NCBI RefSeq assembly: GCF_015163715.1
Contig: NZ_JADDUM010000074.1
Coordinates: 1 to 50,840 of the forward strand
DNA length: 50,840 bases
Source of the DNA: Pseudomonas cyclaminis
GTDB lineage: Bacteria; Pseudomonadota; Gammaproteobacteria; Pseudomonadales; Pseudomonadaceae
Reading direction: 5' to 3'
Part shown: positions 33,943-42,121 of the stretch, in pieces
How the letters are laid out: every line of letters begins with the position of its first letter
Position numbering within the stretch: position 1 is the first letter of the stretch
Made by a program: the position numbers and the translations under genes
The notes under the pieces: generated by a model
The model's input: only the letters and a program-made list of their open reading frames with translations
What the model was told of the DNA's origin: nothing
The model's database searches: none

Positions 33943-35601
33943 TCAGGGCGAATGCGTGATGTCGGCAATATCTTCGGCCGAGAGCGCGCCGGTGTCGGAC
34001 GTTTCCAACACTACATACGCACTGCTGCAAAACAACGAGTTGAGGCGTTTCATGTCGGCAATCAGCTCCAGATGCAGGGAACTGGTTTCCAGGCTCTGTA
34101 CGATTTTGCGCTGCAGGCGACTCACGTGGGCATGGGCCAGGCGACGTTCCTGGGCGCGAAAGCGGCGCTTTTCCCGCAGCAATTGGCGGGCGCTTTCCGG
34201 GTCGGCGCTGAGGAACACCGACAGGCCCAGGCGCAGGTTGGCAATCAACTGACCGTGGAGCCCGGTGAGTTCTTCCAGGCCGACTTCAGAAAACTGGCGC
34301 CGCTGGGAGGTTTTCTGCTGCTGGACTTTGCGCAGCATGCGTTCGATCAGGTCACCGGCGAGCTTCAGGTTGATCGACAGCTCGATGATCTCGGCCCAAC
34401 GGCGGCTGTCCTGCTCGCTGAGGTCTTCACGGGGCATTTGCGCCAGATAGAGTTTGATCGCGCTGTAGAGCGCTTCGACGTCATCACTGAGGCTGCGCAT
34501 CTCCTGGGTAATGGCAGTTTGCTTGCCGCGCAGTACTTCCTGCATGGAGGTGAGCATGTTGTCGATCAGGTCGCCCAGGCGCAGGGTTTCGCGGGCGGCA
34601 TTGGCCAAGGCCAGGCTGGGTGTGGTGAGGGCCGTGAGGTCCAGATGACGGGGCTTGGCCTTGCCGTTGGACTCTTCTCGTTCGGGAAGCAACCACGCGC
34701 ACAGGCGTGCCATTGGGCCGATGGTCGGTAGCAGGATCAGGCAGCGGCTGACGTTGTAGAGCAGGTGGAAGGTGATGACCATGCCTTGGGTGCTGTAGTC
34801 CAAACCGTCCATCCAGCGCACGAGGGGGTCGAGCACCGGAATGATCAGCAGCAGGCCGATCAGTTTGTACAACAGACTGCCCAGGGCCACCTGGCGCCCG
34901 GCGGCGTTTTGCATGCTGGTGCTGAGGAAGGCCAGCACGCCACTGCCGATGTTGGCGCCGATCACCAGGCCGATGGCCACGTGCAGGCCGATCACACCGG
35001 CACCGGCCAGGGTGGCCGTCAGTAGGACGGCAGCCAAGCTGGAGTAGGAAATCATCGCGAACAAGGCGCCGACCAGGGCGTCGAGCAGGATGTCGCCAGT
35101 CAGCGAGGCGAAGATCACTTTGACGCCCTGAGCATGGGTGATCGGCCCGGCGGCTTCGACGATCAGTTGCAGCGCAAGGATGATCAACCCGAGGCCGATG
35201 CCGACCCGCCCCAACTGCCCTGCCCGCGTCTGTTTGCGTGACAGGAAGAAAATAACGCCAAGGAAGATCAGCAGCGGCGACAGCCAGGACAAGTCAAAGG
35301 TCAGTACCCGCGCCATCAGCGCGGTACCGACGTCGGCGCCGAGCATGGTCGCCAGGGCGGGCATCAGGCCCATCAGGCCCTGGCCGACAAATGAGGTCAC
35401 CAGCATGGCCGTGGCGTTGCTGCTCTGCACCATGGCTGTCACCAAGATGCCGGCGACAAACGCAAGCCAGCGCTTGGACATGTTATGCCCAATGACCTGA
35501 CGCAAATTGGAACCGTAGACCCGCAGGATGCCGGTACGGACGATGTGCGTGCCCCAGATAAGCAGGGTCACGGCGGAAAGCAGATTGAGCAAGGTCAGCA
35601 T
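33943..35601 (-). CDS. Na/Pi-cotransporter family protein with PhoU-like C-terminal domain
   Basis: A 552 aa protein of the NptA/YjbB type. Residues ~1-310 are membrane helices with the duplicated family motifs (MVQSSNATAMLVTSFVGQGLM and MISYSSLAAVLLTATLAGAGV) that contain the QSS/SSLA-type substrate sites. Residues ~330-545 are helical PhoU-like (LRLGDLIDNMLTSMQEVL, SINLKLAGDLIERMLRKV). It probably moves phosphate with sodium, perhaps outward to prevent phosphate overload as YjbB does in E. coli; the direction cannot be read from the sequence. It stands alone, 57 bases after the M16 gene on the same strand. Confidence 0.9.
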   Translation of the reverse strand: MLTLLNLLSAVTLLIWGTHIVRTGILRVYGSNLRQVIGHNMSKRWLAFVAGILVTAMVQSSNATAMLVTSFVGQGLMGLMPALATMLGADVGTALMARVLTFDLSWLSPLLIFLGVIFFLSRKQTRAGQLGRVGIGLGLIILALQLIVEAAGPITHAQGVKVIFASLTGDILLDALVGALFAMISYSSLAAVLLTATLAGAGVIGLHVAIGLVIGANIGSGVLAFLSTSMQNAAGRQVALGSLLYKLIGLLLIIPVLDPLVRWMDGLDYSTQGMVITFHLLYNVSRCLILLPTIGPMARLCAWLLPEREESNGKAKPRHLDLTALTTPSLALANAARETLRLGDLIDNMLTSMQEVLRGKQTAITQEMRSLSDDVEALYSAIKLYLAQMPREDLSEQDSRRWAEIIELSINLKLAGDLIERMLRKVQQQKTSQRRQFSEVGLEELTGLHGQLIANLRLGLSVFLSADPESARQLLREKRRFRAQERRLAHAHVSRLQRKIVQSLETSSLHLELIADMKRLNSLFCSSAYVVLETSDTGALSAEDIADITHSP

Positions 35602-35768
35602 GCTCGGCCCCCCGTGTAAGTGTGCTCCAACAGGAGCGAAGGAAAATTGCCGCGTGCCGCTCTACGTCTTGTACTTAAGCTGTAGTTGGCGAATGGGCTC
35701 TGCGCCAGCATCGCATAGCTAAAGTGGGGATTGAAACAAAACTGTCATGAAATCAGCTTTGTGCGGAT

Positions 35769-35801
35769 GAAAAAAAACGGGACGCAAGCGCCCCGTTTTT
35801 T
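35769..35801 (-). terminator. Terminator after terC (bidirectional shape)
   Basis: AAAAAAACGGG-ACGCAAGCGC-CCCGTTTTTT has a stem flanked by A-run and T-run, so it can work on either strand. It lies 14 bases past the terC stop and would end that transcript. Confidence 0.8.
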
Positions 35802-35814
35802 CGACTGGCTCGGG

Positions 35815-36582
35815 TTATTGACCCGGGATGTCCTTGCGCAGTTTCACGGGATCCTGCTGTTTCTTCTTTTTCGCGATGGCGGTGCGCATCTTGATGTTCA
35901 CCGCTTCTACTGCCAGCGAGAACGCCATGGCGAAGTAGACGTAGCCTTTTGGCACGTGCACATCGAAGGATTCGGCGATCAGCACGGTACCCACCACCAG
36001 CAGGAACGACAGCGCCAGCATTTTCAGCGACGGGTGCTTGTCGATGAATTCGCTGATGGTGCCAGCAGCCAGCATCATCACCAGGACGGCAACCACGATG
36101 GCGGCAACCATGACCGGTACATGGGAGACCATGCCGACAGCGGTGATCACCGAGTCCAGGGAGAACACGATGTCGATGATCGCGATCTGGATGATGGTGT
36201 AGATGAACTTGCCACCGGCGCCTTTCGGCTCGTCGTGGGATTCGTCTTCACCTTCCAGGGCGTGGTACATCTCTTGGGAGCTTTTCCACAGCAGGAACAG
36301 ACCACCGAAGAACAGGATCAGGTCGCGTCCGGAAATGCCTTGGCCAAACACCACGAACAGGTCGGCGGTGAGTTGCATGACCCAGGTGATCGACAGCAGC
36401 AGCAGGATACGCGTGACCATGGCCAGCGCCAGGCCGAAGATCCGGGTGCGGGCCTGCATATGCTTGGGCATGCGGCTGACCAGGATCGAAATCATGATGA
36501 TGTTATCGATGCCGAGGACGATCTCCAGGGCCGTCAGGGTGAAGAAGGCAATCCAGATTTCCGGATTGGTCAGCCATTCCAT
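35815..36582 (-). CDS. TerC/YkoY-family integral membrane protein
   Basis: A 255 aa protein with seven or more membrane helices and the family's acidic residues in the membrane: ALEIVLGIDNIIMISIL near the N-terminus and IAIIDIVFSLDSVITAVGM in the second repeat. TerC-family proteins are metal-ion exporters, and many (such as Alx/MeeY) export manganese and help load exported metalloproteins. The NIIM/DSVIT acidic pairs needed for this are present. No yybP-ykoY manganese riboswitch is visible in the short 64-base gap upstream. AAAGGAAT precedes the ATG. Confidence 0.9.
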   Translation of the reverse strand: MEWLTNPEIWIAFFTLTALEIVLGIDNIIMISILVSRMPKHMQARTRIFGLALAMVTRILLLLSITWVMQLTADLFVVFGQGISGRDLILFFGGLFLLWKSSQEMYHALEGEDESHDEPKGAGGKFIYTIIQIAIIDIVFSLDSVITAVGMVSHVPVMVAAIVVAVLVMMLAAGTISEFIDKHPSLKMLALSFLLVVGTVLIAESFDVHVPKGYVYFAMAFSLAVEAVNIKMRTAIAKKKKQQDPVKLRKDIPGQ

Positions 36583-36646
36583 GTGTATTCCTTTGAGCGT
36601 GTGTTAGACCGCACCGGCGTAGGGCCGGCGCAGTTGGGTTGTACGA

Positions 36647-37954
36647 TTATAGAGTGCTGAACAGCGGAAAAATCCCCATCAGCAATGCGGCGAACATTAT
36701 GCACAGGCACACCAGCACTGCCCACTTCAGGGTGAAGCGCTGGTGATCGCCAAATTCGATACCGGCCAGGGCCACCAGCAAGTAGGTCGACGGTACCAAC
36801 GGGCTGAGCAAGTGCACCGGTTGGCCAACGATGGAGGCGCGGGCCATCTCCACGGCGGTGATGCCGTAGTGGCTGGCGGCTTCGGCCAGCACCGGCAGCA
36901 CGCCATAGTAGAACGCATCGTTGGACATGAAGAAGGTAAACGGCATGCTCACCAGCGCCGTGATCACCGCCAGGTACGGGCCCATGGCGTCAGGGATGAC
37001 CGCCAGCAGGCTCTTGGACATGGCATCGACCATGCCGGTACCCGACAGGATGCCGGTGAAGATACCCGCAGCGAAGATCAACCCCACCACCGCCAGAACG
37101 CTGCCGGCATGGGCAGCGACGCGGTCTTTCTGCTGTTGCAGGCAGGGGTAGTTGACGATCATCGCGATACTGAACGCCACCATGAACAGCACCGGCAACG
37201 GCAGCAGGCCGGCGATCAGTGTGCACATCAGGGCCAGGGTCAGGGCGCCGTTGAACCAGATCAGCTTCGGACGGCGCGCGTCTGGGAATTGCGACACGCT
37301 GATTTCGCTGTGGTCGATCTCGTCGCCTTGCAGGTGCAGTTCTCCGAGGCGCGCACGCTCGCGCTTGCCGTACATGTAGGCGATCACCAGGATCGCGACG
37401 ACGCCGGCGGCCATGGCCGGGATCATCGGTACGAAAATATCCGAAGGGTCCACGTGCAGCGCACTGGCGGCGCGGGCGGTCGGGCCACCCCAAGGGGTCA
37501 TGTTCATCACGCCACCGGCGAGAATGATCAAGCCGGCCATGATCCGCGGGCTCATGCCAATGCGCTGGTACAGCGGCAGCATGGCGGCCACGCAGATCAT
37601 GTAGGTGGTGGCGCCGTCACCGTCCAGGGACACGACCAAGGCCAGTACGGCGGTGCCGACTGAAACCTTCAGCGGGTCGCCTTTGACCATCTTGAGGATC
37701 TTGCGCACGGCCGGGTCGAACAGGCCGGAGTCGATCATCAGTGCGAAGTAGAGAATGGCGAACATCAGCATCACGCCGGTCGGCGCAAGCTTGGTGATGC
37801 CGGCAAGCATCATCGGGCCGATCTCTGGTGCAAAGCCACCAAACAGGGCGAACAGGATCGGCACAATGATCAAGGCGATCAGCGCGGACAGGCGCTTGGT
37901 CATGATCAGGAACATGAACGTGATGACCATGGCAAAGCCAAGGAAAGTCAGCAT
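36647..37954 (-). CDS. CitMHS-family citrate:metal/proton symporter
   Basis: A 435 aa membrane carrier of the CitMHS family, which brings in citrate complexed to magnesium or calcium. The sequence shows about twelve hydrophobic segments with the signatures TKRLSALIALIIVPILFALFGG near the start, VSLDGDGATTYMICVAAMLPLYQRIGMSPRIMAG, GGVMNMTPWGGPTARAA, and FFMSNDAFYYGVLPVLAEAASHYGI. Length is normal. GGAG seven bases before the ATG supports the start. Metal preference cannot be read. No citrate two-component sensor adjoins it here. Confidence 0.92.
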   Translation of the reverse strand: MLTFLGFAMVITFMFLIMTKRLSALIALIIVPILFALFGGFAPEIGPMMLAGITKLAPTGVMLMFAILYFALMIDSGLFDPAVRKILKMVKGDPLKVSVGTAVLALVVSLDGDGATTYMICVAAMLPLYQRIGMSPRIMAGLIILAGGVMNMTPWGGPTARAASALHVDPSDIFVPMIPAMAAGVVAILVIAYMYGKRERARLGELHLQGDEIDHSEISVSQFPDARRPKLIWFNGALTLALMCTLIAGLLPLPVLFMVAFSIAMIVNYPCLQQQKDRVAAHAGSVLAVVGLIFAAGIFTGILSGTGMVDAMSKSLLAVIPDAMGPYLAVITALVSMPFTFFMSNDAFYYGVLPVLAEAASHYGITAVEMARASIVGQPVHLLSPLVPSTYLLVALAGIEFGDHQRFTLKWAVLVCLCIMFAALLMGIFPLFSTL

Positions 37955-38269
37955 AGGAATACTCCAGGCGTAGCGCGGCTAGGGAATGGCGAACCGGGGT
38001 GGGTCAGCGCAGAACGAAAGGCACGAGGCGTACGGGGGGAGTTGGGGCGAACAGGCGGGTACGGGCGGACATCGGGAATCACCATTGTTGTTGTAAACAG
38101 CCGGTCTTTTGCCGGCAGTGGGGGCGATCCTAGACGCGAAAGCTTTCAGCCAGCTTTCGTTGGACAAACAGTTATGGCGGGCAGACGCGCGGTCTTCAGA
38201 CGTGCATAGGTCAAATGTGGGAGGGGGTAAGCCCCCTCCCACATTTGAACTGGGTTTATCTCGGCTACG
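37955..38269. other. Gap between citMHS and the DUF4105 gene
   Basis: A gene-free 315 bases upstream of citMHS. A hairpin GCCGG-TCTTTT-GCCGGC lies near 38100-38118, within the citMHS leader or promoter region. A solitary REP palindrome (38211-38248) lies beside the 3' end of the DUF4105 gene. No convincing -35/-10 pair was identified. Confidence 0.5.
38211..38248. repeat. Solitary REP palindrome
   Basis: TCAAATGTGGGAGGGGG, TAAG, CCCCCTCCCACATTTGA: a perfect 17-bp inverted repeat with a four-base loop. The usual GGGGGCTTGCCCCC centre is replaced by GGGGGTAAGCCCCC. It may double as the terminator of the gene at 38270. Confidence 0.82.
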
Positions 38270-40231
38270 TCAGGGCAGCTCAAGGCCGCCGGCTGCCTTG
38301 TGCAGTTTGCGCAGGTGCTCGCCTACCTGCTTGAGGTTGGACTCGCACGCGGCGATCTCGGCGGCGCGGGAAGGGTCCAGCAGCGCCCTCACCTCTTTAT
38401 CCAGCTCGCCGGTCAGCGACTGCAGTTGTTTCTGGCGTTCGGCGCTTTCCGATTCCAGACGCTTGGCTTCCGACGGTTGTGGCAGGCCGTAACCGCCGCT
38501 ACCAAGCAATTCGGCTGGCCGACTGAGGAAGCCACTGTTGGCGAGGATCTGTTGCAGTGTGGCGTTGGCTTTTTCCATGCCGCCGTTTTTCAGCTCACGC
38601 GCCCCGAGGTAGCGTTGTTTGACCTCATCCTGGGCCAGCATCAATTGCTTGCGAAAGCTGGCTTGCTCCAGCAGCAGCAACGCGGCGCTGGTGCGCAGAT
38701 CGGCTTGGTCGAACCAGGGGCGGCGTTCGGCGGCACTCAACGATAGCCAGTCTTCAACCTGGGTCTGTTTGATCGGCAGGTGTTTGCGCAGCACGTCGAA
38801 CATCGCCTGGTAACGCTCGCGGAACGAGTCGAAGTGATAGCCCAGGCGCAGGGCTTCGCGTTTGTCGTCCAGCACGCTGGTATCGGCCAGGCCACGGGCT
38901 TGCAGCACTTCCAGCAGGCCGTTGGGGGTGATGTTGTCAAGACCAGTCAATTGCGGGTTGGCGCTGCCGCTGCGTAACAGCTTCAGGCTTTCGACCGCGC
39001 AGTTATTGGACAGGAAGAAGTAACTGCCGTCGTAGCTCCAGTGCATTTCTGCGGCGTGTTCGACGGTGTCGTTGATTTCTTGGCGTGACAGCTTCAATGG
39101 CACGGAGGCCAGCCCGCGCAGTTCGGTCTTGGTGTATTCGTCGATGACTTGGGCCAGGGGTAATACGAACAGCCGTGACGGGTACTTGCCCACCAACCCA
39201 TCCCAACTCGACAGTTGTACGTCGCCGACAAATGCGCGGTAGGACAAGACCAGATGCTGGTCCAGATCCAGACGGCAATCCGGGCCACGGGGGCGGCCCG
39301 GAGCGCAGATCACCAGGCGCAACATGCTGTGGCCCCAGCGGCTGACCAGATTCTGGTTGGCTTCAGCGAGCAGGTAGTCGATCTCGTAGACCCGCTCCGG
39401 GTCCACATGGCCCAGCGGCGTCTTGGCGAAGTCGTTACCGGCATTGAGGAACGGGTAGGCCTTGGCGCAGGCGTCCTGTTCAGGCGGCGCCCAGCCGAAG
39501 TGTTGCTGGTAATAGCGGAATAGTGCCGGGCGCCGGCAGGCGTAGCTTGGGTCGAGGAGGAAATACTCCATGTTGACCGCGACGAATTCCAGCGGGCTGG
39601 TGGTTTCGTAGATGTCCGGGCTGCGCACGATTTGGCGGTTGTGCTGCTCGCGCTCACCGCGCCGACCGACGTACTGCGGCCAGCCGGCGAGGTCAAGCAG
39701 GCGCGGGTCATCGCTGAGGGTGAAACGGCGTTCATTCTGGCCACGGCATTGATCGGGCAGGCCGATCAGGCCGGTGATGCTGTTCTGGCGGCTGCAACGC
39801 TGGATCAGTGCGCGCTCGTCCTGGGACCACAGGCGTGCACGGTCATAGATATGGGTCAGTTCATGCAGCACGGTGGCAAGCATTTCCCGGCGCACGGTGC
39901 CGTGGGGACGATTGGTTTTCTGGGTGGCGGCGCTGCCATCGGTCAGGCTGGCGAGCAGGTTGCGGTTGAGGTCCAGCTCGGACACCAGCGAGGCCTGACC
40001 ATAAGCATTGTCAGGCATCTTGTCGGTCCAGCCGACATCAATGCGCCGGTCCAGCTGCTCGATAAAGCGCGGCGGCAGTGAGCGCATCGCCTCATCGAGC
40101 AATGCCTGGCTGGCCTGCTGTTCTGCCGGGCTCAAGCCGCCTGTTTTGAGCCGCAGTTGCAGGCTGGCCTGGGCTGCGCTGGCACACAGCAGCACAGTCC
40201 CGGCCAGGAGCCAGGCAGCGAGGCGCCTCAC
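38270..40231 (-). CDS. Exported DUF4105 protein with HExxH metalloprotease-like region
   Basis: A 653 aa exported protein; signal peptide MRRLAAWLLAGTVLLCASAAQA. Residues ~25-260 contain a metallopeptidase-like HELTH motif in ATVLHELTHIYDRA, with Glu in SPLEFVAVNMEYF as a possible further ligand. Residues ~285-460 are the DUF4105 (Lnb N-terminal periplasmic) domain, with the NlpC/P60-like catalytic pattern SRWGHSMLRLVI and SNNCAVESLKLL. The C-terminal ~130 residues are a charged helical coiled coil. A role in envelope peptide or peptidoglycan chemistry is plausible, but no activity is proven. It overlaps the first DUF2388 gene by four bases. Confidence 0.82.
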   Translation of the reverse strand: MRRLAAWLLAGTVLLCASAAQASLQLRLKTGGLSPAEQQASQALLDEAMRSLPPRFIEQLDRRIDVGWTDKMPDNAYGQASLVSELDLNRNLLASLTDGSAATQKTNRPHGTVRREMLATVLHELTHIYDRARLWSQDERALIQRCSRQNSITGLIGLPDQCRGQNERRFTLSDDPRLLDLAGWPQYVGRRGEREQHNRQIVRSPDIYETTSPLEFVAVNMEYFLLDPSYACRRPALFRYYQQHFGWAPPEQDACAKAYPFLNAGNDFAKTPLGHVDPERVYEIDYLLAEANQNLVSRWGHSMLRLVICAPGRPRGPDCRLDLDQHLVLSYRAFVGDVQLSSWDGLVGKYPSRLFVLPLAQVIDEYTKTELRGLASVPLKLSRQEINDTVEHAAEMHWSYDGSYFFLSNNCAVESLKLLRSGSANPQLTGLDNITPNGLLEVLQARGLADTSVLDDKREALRLGYHFDSFRERYQAMFDVLRKHLPIKQTQVEDWLSLSAAERRPWFDQADLRTSAALLLLEQASFRKQLMLAQDEVKQRYLGARELKNGGMEKANATLQQILANSGFLSRPAELLGSGGYGLPQPSEAKRLESESAERQKQLQSLTGELDKEVRALLDPSRAAEIAACESNLKQVGEHLRKLHKAAGGLELP

Positions 40232-40548
40232 AGAGCGAGGATGGCTTCGGCGAGGGTCTGGTCGCTGGCGTCGCGGGCTTCCGGCAGGCGGGTGCGCAGG
40301 GTGTCGAAGGCGGCTTCCAACTGTGCGCCACGGATTTCGCCGTGGGTGGCGACGAAGCTGGCGGCGTCATCGTGGGCTTCGCGCACGACTTTGGAGTCAC
40401 GGATGGAGGTGGTGGTGTCCGAAGTGAAATCAATGGTGCGGCCGGAGGCGCGAACAATGATGTTACTGGTGGCCACCAGGGTTTGTGCCTGTGCAACGTC
40501 GGCCAACAACAGCAAGCCTAGGGTGGCGGCGATCAGCGGGCTACGCAT
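40228..40548 (-). CDS. DUF2388 exported small protein, copy C
   Basis: A 106 aa exported protein; signal peptide MRSPLIAATLGLLLLADVAQA. The DUF2388 core reads KVVREAHDDAASFVATHG, then EIRGAQLEAAF and the end LAEAILAL. The start was set at the ATG at 40548; the frame runs 11 codons further without a signal peptide. It overlaps the DUF4105 gene by four bases, so translational coupling ties the two. Function is unknown. Confidence 0.85.
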   Translation of the reverse strand: MRSPLIAATLGLLLLADVAQAQTLVATSNIIVRASGRTIDFTSDTTTSIRDSKVVREAHDDAASFVATHGEIRGAQLEAAFDTLRTRLPEARDASDQTLAEAILAL

Positions 40549-40586
40549 GGAATAACTCCGAATACAAAGATGGAAATACAAGATGA

Positions 40587-40895
40587 TTATTGGACGAGAA
40601 TTGCCTGCGCCAGTTCAAGGTCGCTTGCATGAAGTTTTGGTTGGGTCCGGCGCAGGTAATCCAATGCCGATTCCAGCCGCGCCCCCCGCCATTGGCCGTC
40701 AGTGGCGATGAACGCGGCGGCGTCATCCTGGGCGGCCACTACTACTTTGCGGTCGAACGGTGCGGAGGTCACCTTGCTGGTGGCATACGCGCTCGCGACG
40801 GTGCTCTGGATGGTCAGGTCAAAGGCCGAAGCCAGTGGCGACCAACCGGCGAAAAACACGACAGGGACAATTAACAGGCGGTATGAAAAAGCCAT
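40587..40895 (-). CDS. DUF2388 exported small protein, copy B
   Basis: A 102 aa exported protein; signal peptide MAFSYRLLIVPVVFFAGWSPLASA. The core reads KVVVAAQDDAAAFIATDG, QWRGARLESALDYL and the end LAQAILVQ. It is the most diverged of the three copies: the serine-rich SLRD/SIRD segment before KVV is replaced by APFD. The start was set at the ATG at 40895, since the 23 residues upstream do not look like protein. It lies 38 bases before copy C. Confidence 0.82.
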   Translation of the reverse strand: MAFSYRLLIVPVVFFAGWSPLASAFDLTIQSTVASAYATSKVTSAPFDRKVVVAAQDDAAAFIATDGQWRGARLESALDYLRRTQPKLHASDLELAQAILVQ

Positions 40896-40999
40896 GGGAC
40901 TCGACGACTGATAGCGAGCGCCAAGGCTAGCGCAATGCCCGGGCGAGAGCCAGCGCCGAGGCATCCGGGAGCGGTTTGCGCTCCCTTCATTTCTCTCGA

Positions 41000-41320
41000 T
41001 CAGATAGCCAGGATGGCTTGGGCCAACTGTGCGTCAGACGCGGTGTTTAGTTGTGGGGCTTGTTGACGGATCTGTGCCAGGGCGCTTTCCAGCTTGACAC
41101 CACGGATGGCGCCTTCGCTGGCAACAAAGCTGGCGGCGTCGTCACGGGCGGCGCGCACAACCTTGTTATCGCGTAGGGACGAAGTGGCGTCGGAGGTGGC
41201 GTCGGACGTGGCCTTCAGTGCGCCGACGATGGAATCGGTGGTCACAATGAAGCTGGTGGCGTTGGCATTTGCAGCCAGGACCAACAGGGCGGCGGCACTA
41301 AGCAGGCGAAGACGGGGCAT
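41000..41320 (-). CDS. DUF2388 exported small protein, copy A
   Basis: A 106 aa exported protein; signal peptide MPRLRLLSAAALLVLAANANA. It carries a TSDATSDATSSLRD repeat before the core KVVRAARDDAASFVASEG, then AIRGVKLESALAQI and the end LAQAILAI. It is first in a tandem array of three paralogues, 104 bases from copy B, and all point toward the DUF4105 gene. The proteins are acidic helical and single-domain after cleavage. No function is known to me. Confidence 0.85.
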   Translation of the reverse strand: MPRLRLLSAAALLVLAANANATSFIVTTDSIVGALKATSDATSDATSSLRDNKVVRAARDDAASFVASEGAIRGVKLESALAQIRQQAPQLNTASDAQLAQAILAI

Positions 41321-41496
41321 GGGGTGACTCCTGTAGATGAGCAGTAAAGGTGGCTTTAGATTGGATATTAGGCCGGGGCTTGTCAGTTCGGGTAGGTTTT
41401 GTGTGGGCTGGCTGACTGTACCTATTGTATGGCTTACTTTTTAAACTGTATCGGTCTCGATGAAATCAGCGTTGAAAATCCACGCCTCGAAAACAA

Positions 41497-41531
41497 CAAA
41501 GCCCGCCTCCGGTCTCCCGGGGCGGGCTTTG
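41497..41531 (-). terminator. Terminator after the DUF1127 gene
   Basis: On the minus strand, CAAAGCCCGCC...GGCGGGCTTTG is an 11-bp stem followed by TTGTTTTC. It stands about 57 bases past the DUF1127 stop. Confidence 0.8.
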
Positions 41532-41587
41532 TCTTAACAAATCAGTGCTGGCAGTGGACCCGTTGGGTCAGGGCCAGCGAGCGCCAA

Positions 41588-41803
41588 TTAGCGCCAGAAC
41601 GGCTTGCTGAGCTCTTCGTAGCGTTGAGCTTCGCTGATACCGGCGTCAGCCAGCAGACGCGAATCCAGACGAGCCAGTTGGTGGCGGCTGGAGATACGGC
41701 GCTGCCACAACATCAGGTTGGCAAGAACGCGCAGAGGCATGGAAGCCTGGGAGTTTACAGCTTTCTCTTCGAAGAACAGTTCGGAACTGAGTGTACGTTC
41801 CAT
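41588..41803 (-). CDS. DUF1127 (YjiS-like) small protein
   Basis: A 71 aa cytoplasmic protein with the C-terminal DUF1127 motif: WQRRISSRHQLARLDSRLLADAGISEAQRYEELSKPFW. Arg/Lys-rich members of this family act in phosphate, carbon and stress responses, and some bind RNA. The N-terminus is MERTLSSELFFEEKAV with AAGCGGAAGGATGTCAT upstream, giving a GGA ribosome site. The 318-base region before it has an unusual set of repeats, so strong regulation is likely. Confidence 0.85.
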   Translation of the reverse strand: MERTLSSELFFEEKAVNSQASMPLRVLANLMLWQRRISSRHQLARLDSRLLADAGISEAQRYEELSKPFWR

Positions 41804-42121
41804 GATGACATCCTTCCGCTTATGGCGGGATTAGGTAGTGGTTTAACTGATGCCAATGATCCTCTTCCGGCGCAAGACTCTCTAGATACAGTTCACCTGT
41901 ATTGTGAGGGGCCAGTTAACTGTTTATGGGTGCTGTACTGTACGGAAATGGGGCAACTGTACCTGTCCGCACTGAAGTGGTGCGAAATAAGCATTTATGA
42001 GGGTTGAGGTAGGATTTTTCTGTCGGAAAAGACCGGTACAGCAGTACAGTTTTTGACGGAAGTGGCGGTGATACCGCCGAGCTGATGAAACTGTGTTTGC
42101 ATCAGCTCGGATCTGTATCAA
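41804..42121. promoter_or_regulatory. Repeat-rich control region upstream of the DUF1127 gene
   Basis: Gene-free and AT-richer than its surroundings. It holds ATACAG-TTCAC-CTGTAT, a perfect 6-5-6 inverted repeat (41886-41902); the palindrome CAGTTAACTG (41913-41922); CTGTAC at 41933, 41938 and 41957; and GTACAG at 42036 and 42044. Clustered CTGTAC boxes look like the operator array of a MocR/GntR-type regulator, but no such gene is in the window. The right end carries the CoA-transferase terminator. Confidence 0.55.
42077..42110 (-). terminator. Hairpin after the CoA-transferase gene
   Basis: CCGAGCTGATG, a 12-base loop, CATCAGCTCGG: a perfect 11-bp stem 11 bases beyond the stop. No clear T-run follows on the minus strand, so it may act in mRNA stability as much as in termination. 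Confidence 0.6.

Noticed and set aside
41399..42007. A 202-residue plus-strand frame across the DUF1127 gene and its control region
   Set aside because: It reads through the terminator, the antisense of DUF1127 and the repeat region. Composition is not protein-like.
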